Below are positions 45,450-56,539 of a stretch of 64,000 bases of DNA, piece by piece; position 1 is the stretch's first letter, and the number at the start of each line of letters is the position of its first letter. The translations under genes were made by a program, and so were the position numbers. The notes under the pieces were generated by a model. The model worked only from the letters and a program-made list of their open reading frames with translations, was not told the origin of the DNA and made no database searches. Source of the stretch: Drosophila persimilis (lineage: Eukaryota; Arthropoda; Insecta; Diptera; Drosophilidae); contig NW_020825288.1 of assembly GCF_003286085.1 (NCBI RefSeq), positions 20,708,001 to 20,772,000 on the forward strand, read 5' to 3'.

Positions 45450-46910
45450 TGCCACCGTAAAACCAATATCTTTATTTTCCCGCTGGCTTTAGCCCTTTCT
45501 TGTGATTAATTTCCTTGTAAACAATGCCATTGGCTCCCACAGTGCGACGGCCTCCACTTTTCGACAGCAGCCTCTTATGGAGTGGCAGAGAGAGCGAGAG
45601 AGAGAGAGAGAGAGAGAGCAGTGCACTGCGCATGCTGGGAATTTCTAAGAGAATTCTGCGATTGGAGTAGGATTCCCCCACCCCTCCTCCGTCCCCTCTC
45701 CCTTCCACAAAGAGCCATAAACTTGCCCCGTCACTGGGTGGCAATGAAGTCATTTGCGTGTGGCACAAAAGTTTTTGTTGCAACTTGAAAATTGCGTTAT
45801 TATTATGTCTCTCTCTCGCTCTCTCTCTTTTGACCCTCGGGGGCGCCACTTAAGAGAGCGGCATGCCTTCGCTGAAGGCGCCATAATTTATAGAATTCCT
45901 TGGCCTTTGGTTTTGCGCTCTTTTCATTTTCCTTTTACTTTTCCTTTTCGTTTGGTTTTTGTTATCATTTTTGGGGCCAGCAGCTGAAGCTGAAGATGGG
46001 GCACGAAGAAGAGGCAGCAATGATATATATACACAGATATTTTGTTTAGCAGAGTGCCCCGTGCCGACTGGAGGAGAGGCGCCTCTAGTTGGCAATTCCG
46101 CAGCGTCGTGGAGAGATTTAAGCGGCAACCAACAAATTTTCCGGGCGTGCAAACAAAAAAAAAAAACACGAGAAAAATCTGCAAAAACCAATTGCCGTCG
46201 GCAAATCAGTAGAAAATTGCGTGGATTTTCCTCTGGAAAATTGTGCTGTTTTGTGTGTGATTTAAATGAAAATTCTCGGGGCCTAATGTCCGGCTAATGG
46301 ATGTGAGGCGGCGTCCGTTTCTTGCCCCTCGGACCCCACCATGTGCCCCGTAACGCAAATCGAATTGCTCTGCACCATTATCCTTGAGAAAAGGAAACTC
46401 CGCATAGCCCAGGCCCCGCCAACAAAACGGAAAAAGTATCGCAAATAAAAACAAACCCAAAAAAACCCAAAAAAAAACCCAAGAAAAACCCAAGAATTTC
46501 TATATTTTGTGACGGTTTCGGTTCTCAACTGCAAAGGTAATATTTTGTTGCGCTTCTGTTTATTGTTTATTTTCTTTAGTTTATTAAAACTTTTTTGGGG
46601 GCCAGCTGTTGGTCCTTCACTTCCAAGGGCATAAGTTTTTCTCACTCAATCGAAAAGTGTCGATAAATGTTTTGTATAAATAATTTCTCTGGGCTTTCCT
46701 TAGTGGATTTTCTTGTGGATTTTCTTGTTTATTTCGGGTTCAAAGTGCATTTATTTTGATGATGTTTGCTGGAGGGAAAAGTTTTCATTTTTTTGTGGTT
46801 GTTTTTTTGAGATTGTTTTTGGGGTAGAGTTTCTATTGAATGATGATTGTTTGGTGAGGGGTTTGAGGACTGATTTGAGATATTTCTTGCTCTATAACAC
46901 GATATATTCT
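45450..46910. other. Non-coding block with GA run and one TTGCCGTCGGCAA palindrome
   Basis: A GA run lies at 45594-45618 and CTCTCTCGCTCTCTCTC near 45808-45828. GCCATAAA is at 45714. The palindrome at 46190-46206 has its own entry. AACCCAAAAAAACCCAAAAAAAAACCC repeats near 46450-46490 generate minus-strand phenylalanine-rich frames. Confidence 0.5.
46190..46206. promoter_or_regulatory. Palindrome AATTGCCGTCGGCAAAT, copy 3
   Basis: Shares TTGCCGTCGGCAAAT with 34037-34051, and the perfect palindromic core is TTGCCGTCGGCAA. It lies about 12 kb from the first two copies, in otherwise unrelated surroundings. Confidence 0.5.
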
Positions 46911-46919
46911 TGTAAATTG

Positions 46920-47225
46920 TAGGCTACGGAATATGTGGAAAGATCTATAATTTAGGGAATTTAAGGATTTTTTTTAATATTATTTATTAATTAAATTAAT
47001 TATTTAAGTTCTGTAAATTTCAGATTATTGCAATATATCAAAAGATTTAAAATGTAGTGAATTTCAAGAATTTTTTGAAATATTATTTATTAATTAAATT
47101 AATTATTGGATATTGGATTATTGGAAAATATGGAAAGATCTAATATTCAGAGAATTTCAAGAACCATTAATGGTTTATATTCCTGCAATATTGTATTCTT
47201 TTGCCATGAAATATTATCTATAACG
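46920..47225. repeat. Tandem duplication, unit about 100 bp, around ATTTATTAATTAAATTAATTA
   Basis: The phrase TATTATTTATTAATTAAATTAATTATT occurs near 46977 and 47080. It is flanked each time by GTNNNGAATTTNAAGNATTTTTT before it and by GGATTATTGNAATAT-like sequence after it. A third GGAAAGATCTAATATTCAGAGAATTTCAAG copy begins near 47131. Confidence 0.8.
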
Positions 47226-47254
47226 TTTTAAACCGAATTTCTATAAAAAATGCA

Positions 47255-47405
47255 TGATCGATAATATTCGATAACACTACGAAAAATCGAAAATACTTCG
47301 ATAACTATTTAAAAACGATTCCAAGCCCTCAAAAATATATTCCTTTCGCTAATATTGGTATCCAAATTTCGATAACACTATAATGTATAGTTTTCCGATA
47401 CATTT
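47255..47405. promoter_or_regulatory. Secondary CGATA cluster
   Basis: CGATA occurs at about 47259, 47269, 47299, 47370 and 47396 in AT-rich DNA. This has the same word content as the 44.7-45.4 kb array but no clear tandem unit. Confidence 0.35.
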
Positions 47406-47429
47406 TGATGATTTCTTTGGAATATATTT

Positions 47430-48575
47430 CTTTATTTTGTTCATCTTAGAAATTTCAAAGTACCTTTTGTGTGCAGTAAACCCCCTGGGCATGCCCTTTC
47501 CGCCTCGATTGTGGGTCTCCAACAAATCGATACATTTTCAATATCCGCCGATGATGTTGCAACATTGCAACATGTAAAATGTAAAAGAGAAGCAACCGCA
47601 AGAGGAGACCGCAACGCATCGCAGCGTCGCTGTGTTTTATATATTAATTTGCGAAACAATCGAAAAATCGACATGTGACACGCGTTCGATTCCCTTTTCT
47701 TCCTTTCTTCCCTTTTTTTTGGTTTTTGCCATATAAATTTATGCATTACGAATTGCATTTCTGTTGCTGTTTCTGCGGCTGTGTGGCTGCCACATCGATG
47801 AATGCAAAATGAGGGTCGAAAGAGTGGGGGGAAGGGGGCAGGGGGACGGGGAGGATGCTGTGTAATAATCAAAGGGAACGAACCCGTAGAATCCTCATTC
47901 GGCGGAATACGGATATATCAATGTAAAACCGAGACCTGCATCTGTCTGTCGCTGCCTCTCTCTTTCTCTGCCCTCTCTGCCCTCTCGCCATCTCTTTCTG
48001 GTCTTTTTGGTAACATATCAAAAACAATTCCCGCTCATCAGCATCATCGTTGTCTCATGGCCCTGCAACCCCCCCATTTTTTCGCACACGGCCATAAATC
48101 AATGTTCGATTTTCCAAAAGGGAAATTCGCATTCGCAAAAAAAAAGAGAGAGAGAGACACAGGAAAAGCGGTAGAGAGAGAGTGAGGGAGAGGGAGGGTG
48201 AGAGGCAGGCAGGCAAGGACACAGGACATTATGTTCGCGCCATGTTTTTAAAAAAATTCTTTATTCTTCGTTTTTCGTTTTTCATTTTTTTCCCCCTTCC
48301 TTCCTTCCTTCCTTTTTTTGGAGTTGTTGTTGTTGCACGCGCGTGTTGCATTTCCTCTCATGCGTTACACACTTTTATTTTTTTTGGTTTTTGTTGTTGC
48401 AAATTCCATGCAGTTTTTCCCTCTGCGGCTGTGGCGGTGGAAATGCATTACATTTTACAATGAAATGCTGGAAATGCGGGGCGCCGCCAGCACCACCGCC
48501 ACGAGGCAGGGGTAAGGGGCACGCACACCCAGGTACAGGGCCACAGAAACATTTTTGTGGTAAATTGAACAGATT
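47430..48575. other. Non-coding block
   Basis: High-complexity sequence with a TTGCAACATTGCAACATG duplication near 47558-47574, a GA run near 48143-48160, TTCCTTCCTTCCTTCC at about 48297-48313 and GCCATAAA at 48091. ACGCGTTCGATTCCC near 47680 superficially resembles a tRNA T-arm, but no cloverleaf fits around it. Confidence 0.5.
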
Positions 48576-49480
48576 TTAGGAATAGCCACAAAAATAGCGC
48601 AGATCAATTGGAAAATTTAGTGACAGAAGAAAATGTGTGGAAAATATAACTAAAATTGATATGCAATGAAGGCGAAAATGCAACAAAAATAGGTGGCAAT
48701 TCATGAAATTTAAAAGGAAATGGAAAAGTAAATGAAGTAAAGAGAAAAATATGATATTTTTCATCAAATTTAAGAAGGAAATAGGGGAAAATAAATATAT
48801 GTGAAAATAAATATATAAATTTATTAAAAAAAGAAAGTAATATATATAAAAAAAATATATTAGTTTATGAAAACAAAAGAATAAAATATCAAAATAAAGT
48901 AATAAATATATTTAAAAAAATATTTGAATTTAATGAAAAAAATATATTAAAAAAAAGAAATATAATAAAATAAATATATAAAATATAAATATATAAAAAA
49001 TATATCATATACAAATTATTAAAATAAAGTAATAATTATATTAAAATGAATATATAAAAATATTAAAATAAATATATAAAAATTTATAAAATTGAATATT
49101 TAAAAATATTTAATTCAAGAAATAAATATCTTAAATGAAATATATGAATTTATAAAAATAAAAAATATGCCTAAAAAAATAAAAAGATAATCAATCTTTG
49201 AGTTCAAGAAATTCAGACTGCTTTTCCATAATTATTTTCTATATAAATATATTAAATTATAAATTTATAAAAGGAAAAAATAATACAAATACATAATAAA
49301 TCTGACTAGAAAATGCCGGAAATTTTAGGGAAAATCAAGCTTTAAATTAAAGGAAATCAAACTACCATCCTATAATTACCTTCCCATAATTCCCATAATT
49401 ATTAAAATAAATATTTAAACTTATAAAAGTAAAATATAAATAGCTGGAAAATGGTTAAAATTAAGTTAAAATCCAGTTTT
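48575..49480. repeat. A-rich spacer with AAATATATAAAAATATTAAAATAAATA repeats
   Basis: Low-complexity AAATATAT- and AAAATAAA-based sequence with loosely repeated TATAAAAATATTAAAATAAATATATAAAA units at 48960-49130. No gene. Confidence 0.65.
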
Positions 49481-49499
49481 AAACTCACAGATTATTTGC

Positions 49500-51130
49500 C
49501 TTCTCTTCTATAATTCCTTTCCTGAAAGACAAAAGCACTAGCATAGAAATTTCTAGACAAATTTGCACCAAAATTCCTAGCAAATTATCATGCCATATTC
49601 CCACCTCTAACCACCTCCATTTCTTCCTCTATTCCCCTCCCTTTCTCCAAAAAATCTAAAAACTAAAACTCGTTTTTGCCGACGGCCAAACACGCGCTGG
49701 TAATTGCGGCCAATTGGCGCTCATTTCTCTGTCATAAATATCTTGCTAGATTTTTTTTGTTGCCAGCAAATTATCGACTCTTCAAGAGAGAGAGAGGGGG
49801 AAAGAGTGGGTGGAATAAATCACCTTCACACTGGAAAATGTCAGAGAGAGAGAGCGCGGGATTTTCCTAAAACCCAGAGAGACATGAGGAAGGGGGGTGG
49901 CGGGGACTGCGGGGGGGTAAACGAGTGCACTTGGGGCTCGGGAGTTAATAAATTACGTGTAAAACAATGTGTGAAATAACATAAATAATTTTGCAGGCTC
50001 ATCTGCCACACAAAGCACCTCCCAACCCCCCCTGTCCGGCCCCCCCTCTGTCCAGTGAAGTTTTTCCCTCGTTTCTGCAGCGTTTTCCTAGAGCTACAAT
50101 CGATTAAGCCTAGATAAAAATCAATTTGCGGCCAATAATAAATTGCTCAACTACCAGGAGGATCCTCGTTCCCCCATGGCTGGTGCTCCACCAATTTAGC
50201 TTCATTTTTTGGGGGCACAGCAACCAGACAGACGCAGGTCCCGTCTCTGGCGTACAAATTGGCCCGCAAGGCCAAAACGAAGGCTAAAACGAAGGCTAAA
50301 ATATGTACAAACATTGTAATCATGGGTTAAATATCGGCAAAGCCACAGCCACAGCCAGCGAACGACCAGCTGCTCCGCCAGAGATCCATCCACAGAATCT
50401 TCAGGGGGAGCTTCGGGGAGCAGGGAGGGGTTTCCTTTCATTGTAGGAGTTGCACCTTCCATTGGATTAATCACCGCAGGCCCCAAAAGATGCGACTCGC
50501 AGCTCGCAGCTCGGTCTTTGCCACCTTGCCACATCCCAAGATCACGATTCACAACTTAATCCCAAAAAACTTGCGGCCGGTTCTCAGCTGCATGCAACAT
50601 CATCCGCACAGATGGGTTCTGTCTGTAGGTGCAGCCATCGTTTGTCCATTTGCTTCGATGCGTTCCCCCCCCCCCCCTCCCCACCGTCTGGCCGCCGTTG
50701 TTGCAGCCCAGCCACGCCTCCCATTTGCTGGCTTTTTTTCTGTATTTTGTATTTTGTCTGATTCATCGATGATGATTCCGCCGCCGCAGCAGCAACAAAA
50801 TGAATTCATTTGTGTGCCACAAAAAAGAGCCAAAGGCTAGCCATCGGTGGGCAGGCGGTGGCGGAGAGGGGGGAGTGGCGGGGGGGTTTATGCGGTTTCG
50901 ATTCTAATTGAAGTGTTTGTCTAGACCCTGAAGCGGTGAATGTTGCAAGTGATTAGCAAATGAAGGAGACAAAAGGAAGGGGAGTGCATCCTGTGAGGAG
51001 GGAGACGGGAGACGGGAGAAGGGGGTACCACCGATGGGAAAATGCAAAGATCTTTGGGCAATGTGCATGGATCTCTGCAGGAGAGAGAGAGAGAGAGAGA
51101 GGTTGAAGAGGCTTCCGTGAAAGAAGTTCC
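49500..51130. other. Non-coding block
   Basis: TTTTGCCGACGGCCAAA (about 49674-49690) is a near-palindromic relative of the 34-kb motif. There are GA runs near 49787-49796 and 51079-51101, CCACAGCCACAGCC near 50342 and poly-C at 50665-50677. No gene is recognised. Confidence 0.5.
49674..49690. promoter_or_regulatory. Imperfect copy 4 of the TTTGCCGACGGCAAA palindrome
   Basis: TTTTGCCGACGGCCAAA matches copy 2 except for one inserted C in the right arm (GGCCAAA versus GGCAAA). Confidence 0.4.
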
Positions 51131-51540
51131 TTTCTATTTGTGGTATTTTCCAGTATTTTTAAGTTTAATTAAGTATTTATTGGTTATCGTTAATTGACTA
51201 CTGAAAGAATATGATTTAAAAGAGTAAGAAATTATTAAAAATATTAAGAAATATGAATATATTGGAGTAATATGAGAAGAGCCGTCGATAAATTCACCTT
51301 TCAATCATATAATATATATATTATATACATATATTATATAAATAGAAATATATATTTTTCATTTGACTTTCTTAAAGTTTAATTAAAAAAAAAAAAATGA
51401 TTCCAAGTTTTTTTTATTCCTTTAATTTCCTCTTAATTCTAACCGTGGTTTTTAAGAAGCTAATCCGCTATTCCTTTGCATTATTTATATACGTATAACC
51501 CTCTATTTATACTATATTTCATTTAGAAAACACTTACATA
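51130..51540. other. AT-rich spacer
   Basis: TATATAATATATATATTATATACATATATTATATA near 51307-51340 is a TA-rich stretch with self-complementarity. The rest is AT-rich without a unit. Confidence 0.55.
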
Positions 51541-52450
51541 AAAAATAAGCATTTTTTAAAGCCCATTTCCAACATTCGATTCAATGAAACGGCAGAGTGA
51601 GACAGAGAGAAGGAAAAAACAACAAAAAACAGAGAGTGAAAGAGCGAGAGAGAGGAGAAAAAAAACAAAAAAGAGAGTGAGTGAGAGAGAGAGAAAAACA
51701 CGACATGCACTTTTATCAGAGGGTAATAATTCATTACACACTTTTCCTCATCGGCCTCCCTCCCTCTGCCCGTAGTATACACACCCTACCTCCCCCTTGA
51801 AACGTAGCCCCCCTCCTCCTTCCCCCTCCTCCTTCCCCTCCTCCTTCCTGTTCTTGAAGCGTCAGCGGGCAGGCATCGGATGTGCTGCATTTACCGCAAT
51901 CGATGTACCTCTTTTCGCTCTTCCCCTCTCCCTCGCAGGAGCCAAAACGGGAATGGAATTGGGGCGGAAAGGGGAGTGCATGTAGGGGGGAGGTGGGTAG
52001 GCGATAAAAACGGGATCGGCCAGTGGTCAAAATAGGCAAGAAGGGAGACAGGGGAAAGGAGACAGAGAAGGTGGTAGGAGGTGTTTTCCCACTCGGAAAC
52101 AGGGCAGCAGGGGTGTTCCCCCCGTCCCCAGAAAGACAATGAAAATGTCTCTTTTGATAAGACAAGGATTTTCACACCCCCAGCAGAAGGCACCCCCCAA
52201 AGGAAATGGAAAATATATTCAAGTAATTAGAAAAAAAACGGGGAAAAACAGGACATGTCCCAGGGATAAGCCACTCAATTAACTAATTGTCCTTAAAAAA
52301 ATAATATATGCCACCCCCCCAACCCACCGCCCATCAAGAGGAAAAAGGTCGAAACCATTTGATGGATAAGATTTCCGATGCAGAAAAAAAGAAACCCCTT
52401 TTGGCAAAAGGGTGGCATAAATCAAACGAAATGTCAGGCATCAAGTGGAG

Positions 52451-52545
52451 GCGTCAATGGGGAAGATTGAGAAGAGACGGAGACGTAAATGGGGAAGAGA
52501 CAGAGGCCTCAATGGGGAAGACAGAGACCTCAATGGGGAAGACAC
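52451..52545. repeat. 21-31 bp minisatellite with core TCAATGGGGAAGA
   Basis: The core TCAATGGGGAAGA or TAAATGGGGAAGA occurs near 52454, 52486, 52509 and 52530. The last two units (21 bp) are nearly identical, the earlier two longer and more diverged. Confidence 0.85.
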
Positions 52546-52972
52546 AGAAGTGCGAGTGAGACGACAGTGGCAGCCTTAAGAGCGTAAGAGCGAGATGCCG
52601 ATAGAAAACCACCCCCAAATATCAAACAGCGGCCGTAATCATTTTAATCCCAGAGCCACGCCTCCCCCGCAACCCTAAAGATTCCTTTCGACTTCCGTTT
52701 TCCCGATTTCCTTGAAAGATGATTCCATTTTAAGGGAAATTTAATCATAAATGTCTGCAGTGTCCAAGGAATAAAGATACAGATACTAAAACATATCCCT
52801 ATTTACATGTGTGTGCGTGTATCCTTTAGCAGGATATTGGATGGCTGCTTGTGGGGGGAAATAAGATCCACCAAACGAGTCTTCCTTTTCGAGGCCGAGA
52901 CACTTTTCCTTGAGAGCGAACAAGGGCGAGGGGGGGGAATGCGATGTCAAAGGTCGTCCCCTGAGAGGGCAT

Positions 52973-52989
52973 CCACTGGTGGCGCCACT
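52973..52989. promoter_or_regulatory. GGTGGCGCCACT word, weak dCTCF-like candidate
   Basis: CCACTGGTGGCGCCACT contains GGTGGCGCC, compatible with AGRTGGCGCY except at the first base. It also forms the 10-bp palindrome GTGGCGCCAC. Confidence 0.25.
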
Positions 52990-53039
52990 AAAATACATGT
53001 TGCACTTAATTGGAATGATTTCTATCGTCTGTGAAATAT

Positions 53040-53650
53040 GATTTCCAAGAGGCGCAAAGTCTTGTTTTCTTTCCGTTGGGGGAATATTTTGTACATATTT
53101 TCGGGGTTTGAAATATTCGAATTTTAATTGGAAGAATTATGGAGAAATTATGGAATGAAGAGGGGGAAATATTTGGAGGGAAAGTGTGGGATATTTTGAG
53201 GGGAAAATATATGGAAAAGGGAGTAAATATAATATAAATACAATATTTAGAGGGATTATGGCTTCAAATATATAAAACCTATAAATATATAAAACGTGTC
53301 ACGCAACTTGCAGCAGTGCCCATCGGTTAATTTGATGCATTTTTGACAAGAATATGCCCTAAAAATGCTTGGCTTTGGCGTTGATTGGTTTTAATATATT
53401 TTTAAATTCTTTAAAATATTATACAAAAAAATAATAAAAATTTAATAGAAAATATAATGATTTAAAAAGATAAAATCGGCCAAAAAAAGTAATTCCTTTT
53501 AACTGAAATTCCTATAATTCGTATTATTAAAGTTGTATATGCTATAAAATTATATTCAAAAATAAATTAAATAAAAAAAAAAAATCTAAATAAATAATTA
53601 GCTTTAAAATCATATAATGATATTTTCCATGGCTTTCCAAGGGTTTTCTT
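53040..53650. other. AT-rich spacer
   Basis: Purine-rich GGAAATATTTGGAGGGAAAG-like sequence repeats weakly at 53150-53220. From 53390 the DNA is low-complexity A/T. No gene. Confidence 0.5.
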
Positions 53651-53836
53651 GGTTACTTATAGCCTTTATACATGTCTTTCTTTAAGGGAAATTTACTCCC
53701 AAATTAACTCTAGATATTTCTCCACGCAAATCTCTGCTTAAGACCCCTTTTAAGCCATGATTAACCCACTTTTCTAGCTTGATTTTCCCCCTGTTTAGCA
53801 TTTCAAATATGAGAGAGAGATCTCTTAGTTATGCAT

Positions 53837-53894
53837 CTAACAAATTGAACTAATTTCCTCTCTATGCTCGCCTCTTGTGTCATTGCAGGTAAAC
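53837..53894 (+). other. Candidate recursive (zero-length-exon) splice site 2
   Basis: Good branch-point-like words are present: CTAAC at 53837-53841 and CTAAT at 53850-53854. A pyrimidine-rich tract (about 53854-53884) then leads to ATTGCAG with CAG at 53886-53888, immediately followed by GTAAAC (53889-53894). This juxtaposition of full 3' and 5' splice sites is the ratchet-point architecture known from long Drosophila introns such as that of Ultrabithorax. Branch-to-AG distance (about 35 nt) is normal. Downstream sequence is GA- and CAG-rich and shows no evident exon. Confidence 0.6.
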
Positions 53895-54860
53895 ACGCAA
53901 ACAGACAGAGCCGCAGAGGCGGAGGAGGAGACGGTGAGGAGGAGACACCTGTGTGATGGCATCTCCTCTGTGCCACAAGAAGAGGTATTCATGTGGTGGG
54001 GATACATTTCAAATACCTTAAATGCAGGCAGCCAGCAGGCAGCCAGCAGGCAGGCAGGCAGGCAGGCAGGCTGGAAGGCTGGAAGGCAGGCAGGCATTCC
54101 ACATGAAGCTGTGGCTATATCTGATTTCTGTCAACATTAAAATTGCAGCAGAATCGTAGCTCGTAGCTCGTTGCTGAGAGCTAACTTAAGTAACCCCCAA
54201 AAGATAGAGAGAGAGAGAGTGACAGCACAGACACGTGAGAGGGGGGCAGCGAGGGATAAGGTTGTGGCCGCCAATTGCACGTGTATTTCTAGGCGATAAA
54301 ACGCAGCAAAACTCTCCCCAGAAGGGGGGAAGGGAGGAAGGGAGGAAGGCTCCTGCCACAGGCCCGGCCACATCGTCCATTGAGTGGCAACACAGATTAT
54401 AAATTGAAATTGAGTTCATAAAACACGAATCAGCAAAACGTTTAACATCTTTATTTTTCCCTCTGCTGCTCTGCCACAAAACGAATCGAAACGTTGCAAT
54501 CTCCCGGCATTGGCAATGTGGCTGCCACAGCCACAGCCACAGATGGAGACCCAGTCGAAGGTGCAACTTTGCTTCTTCTCTTCTCTACTTCGAATGCAAT
54601 CAAACAGCAAGAAATGTCGATGCTTCGAAGGCAGGCAGGCAGGCAGGCAGGCAGGCAGCCTCCAAAGCATCTTCTTCCAGGGCATGCTGCCAAAAGGAGG
54701 AACTCCGTCTCCATCTCCATCTCCGTCTGGCATTGGCATTGCCTCGGTCTCTGGCACTGCGGCACACGGGGCCCAGGGGGGAATCAACAAATAGACAGAC
54801 AGATGTACGGTGTGCCAGGGGAGTGCCTTTACCGTGGGCTGAAATAAAGCAAATGTAGGA
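53895..54860. other. Non-coding block with two GGCA tetranucleotide arrays
   Basis: GGCA arrays lie at about 54050-54070 and 54630-54659 in the same orientation, with GCTGGAAGGCTGGAAGGCAGG between repeats of the first. GA lies at 54205-54220. CCACAGCCACAGCCACAGATGG is near 54527 and CCGTCTCCATCTCCATCTCC near 54706. Frames here follow the arrays. Confidence 0.6.
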
Positions 54861-55500
54861 GAAAATACCTCTGGAGAGGAATATATATATAAATTCGGGA
54901 TAATTTATGTGTTTTTTGATTGGAATACAGTTTTGTAGGGCTTTTCCAAGGGTTTTCTATATATTTTTGTAGAGTTTTCGACTTTTAAAAGATTTCTAAA
55001 GCTTTACTTGGAGTTTTCCTAGAGATATACTTTTTCTTGACCTTCTCTAAAGATTTTTAGAGCCAAAAACCTTGTCCAATATTTTATTTTTATATAAAAA
55101 GTATAAATTTCAAACTGATTATTTATTTGATTTGATTTAATTTAATTTCTTTAGATTTTTGTAGCATATAAAGCTCCTAAAATCGGAATACATATTTCTA
55201 TATATATTTTAGCTGATTTTCCGATTTGTTCTATTTTTTCTATATTTTTTTTATTTAGTTTTTCTATCTTATATAATTTTGATGAGTTTTCCAAGTTTTC
55301 TACAGATTTTCTTTGAGGTTTTCCAGAGATATAGCATTTTTATTCATAGAAAATAACTTAATTTGTTAATTTTTAATTTATTTTATTTTCTTGTATTTTT
55401 AAAGTTTTTTTTTTTATCATATAAAACTTGAAAAATCGGAATTATGGGAGTTTTTGGTTAAAGAATTAATTTTTCTGACCGAATTTCCCCTTTTTATAGC
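54860..55500. repeat. AT-rich spacer with a decayed duplication of about 190 bp or more
   Basis: Segments containing GAGTTTTCC, AGAGATATA and a following TTTTTATTNATA-like sequence recur near 55010 and 55318. TTTCTATATATATTTT-like words recur near 54955 and 55195. The unit is poorly defined. Confidence 0.45.
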
Positions 55501-56530
55501 CACTTATCTTAATAATTCACAATTTATTATAGTCCCGCTTCGTGCAGCATCTCCCATCGGTTGCTGTAGTGTTTTTCACCCACTGTTCTTTTGCCTTTTT
55601 TGGGCTGCTCTGAACTGTTGATGCCTGCACATCTTGGATGCATGCCCCGTCGGAATGTTGCACGCGTTGAATTTCTTGTAGACGTGCGATAAAAATTTGC
55701 GACATTGCAAACAGTTTTGCCGTTGTTGTTGTTGTTTTTGTTGCGTTACGAAGGTGGCATCCTTGGGGCTGGGAGGATGCCAGAGCCAGTGCCAGAGCCA
55801 GCTCTTGGCATAAGTTGGGGCACACAAAGCCGATGACATTGCAACGATACCTGGCCGCCTAATCTGCGTGAATAAAAATGTAAATGAATTGAAGATTGTG
55901 CCGCCTCGGCAGCAGCATTATGAGCTATGGAGGACGAGGAGGAGGAGGCCATAGATCGGAGGCAGGGCGGAGCAGTAGGCCCTGGACAGGACACAGGTGG
56001 CGGCGGTGGAGGAAGGAGCTGTACAAAACGTAGACACGAGTGACAAGTGGAGCGATTAGGCGCGGATCATGGGGCATCTGCATCGCCATCTCTATCGCTC
56101 TCCTTCGGGTTTTAATAAGCCGCGACAGGCAGGTGCCACAAGTGCACAAGGCGAGCAGAGCCTCCTCTTAACACAAATGTTGATTGAACCTTTTGGCCCG
56201 CTCCCCCTCCCCCCTCCCCGATCCCCCATCCCAGAGGCAAACCAGTCCACACGTAGCGACAATATCCATCCACGGAAGAACTAACGGGTACGTTGCATAG
56301 TCCAGCGCGCGCGATGGTTTCACGGTGGATGGTGGATGGTGGATCCATCCAGTCGAGTGGTTGGTGGCACAAACATGTTTTCACTTTGCAGACCAGACCC
56401 CAAACAAAAAAAGAAAAAAATAATAACAGCAGAGCAAAAGAAGGAAACACCATATGCGGGGCAGCAACGGCAGACAGCAGACGGTGAACAGGGGTGTGGA
56501 TGGAAAGGGGGGAAGGATATACTACAAATT
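55500..56530. other. High-complexity block
   Basis: Mostly unique sequence. The minus-strand frame 55517-55825 has relatively balanced composition but no recognised family and a biased ALALALA segment from GCCAGAGCCAGTGCC repeats. GGATGGT heptamers lie at about 56326-56343, GGAGGACGAGGAGGAGG near 55930 and TCCCCCTCCCCCCTCCCCG near 56204. Confidence 0.45.
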
Positions 56531-56539
56531 TTTGGTGGA

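Larger units (their letters stand above)
51540..53040. other. Non-coding block with GA stretch, CTCC repeats and a short minisatellite
   Basis: AGAGAGTGAAAGAGCGAGAGAG-type purine runs lie at 51595-51697 and CCTCCTCCTTCCCC repeats at about 51813-51845. A GTCAATGGGGAAGA-type minisatellite is at 52451-52545, and a CTCF/GGCGCC-like word at 52973-52989. Confidence 0.5.

Noticed and set aside
47670-47700. tRNA-like T-arm (GTTCGATTCCC)
   Set aside because: No matching acceptor, D or anticodon stems can be drawn around it.
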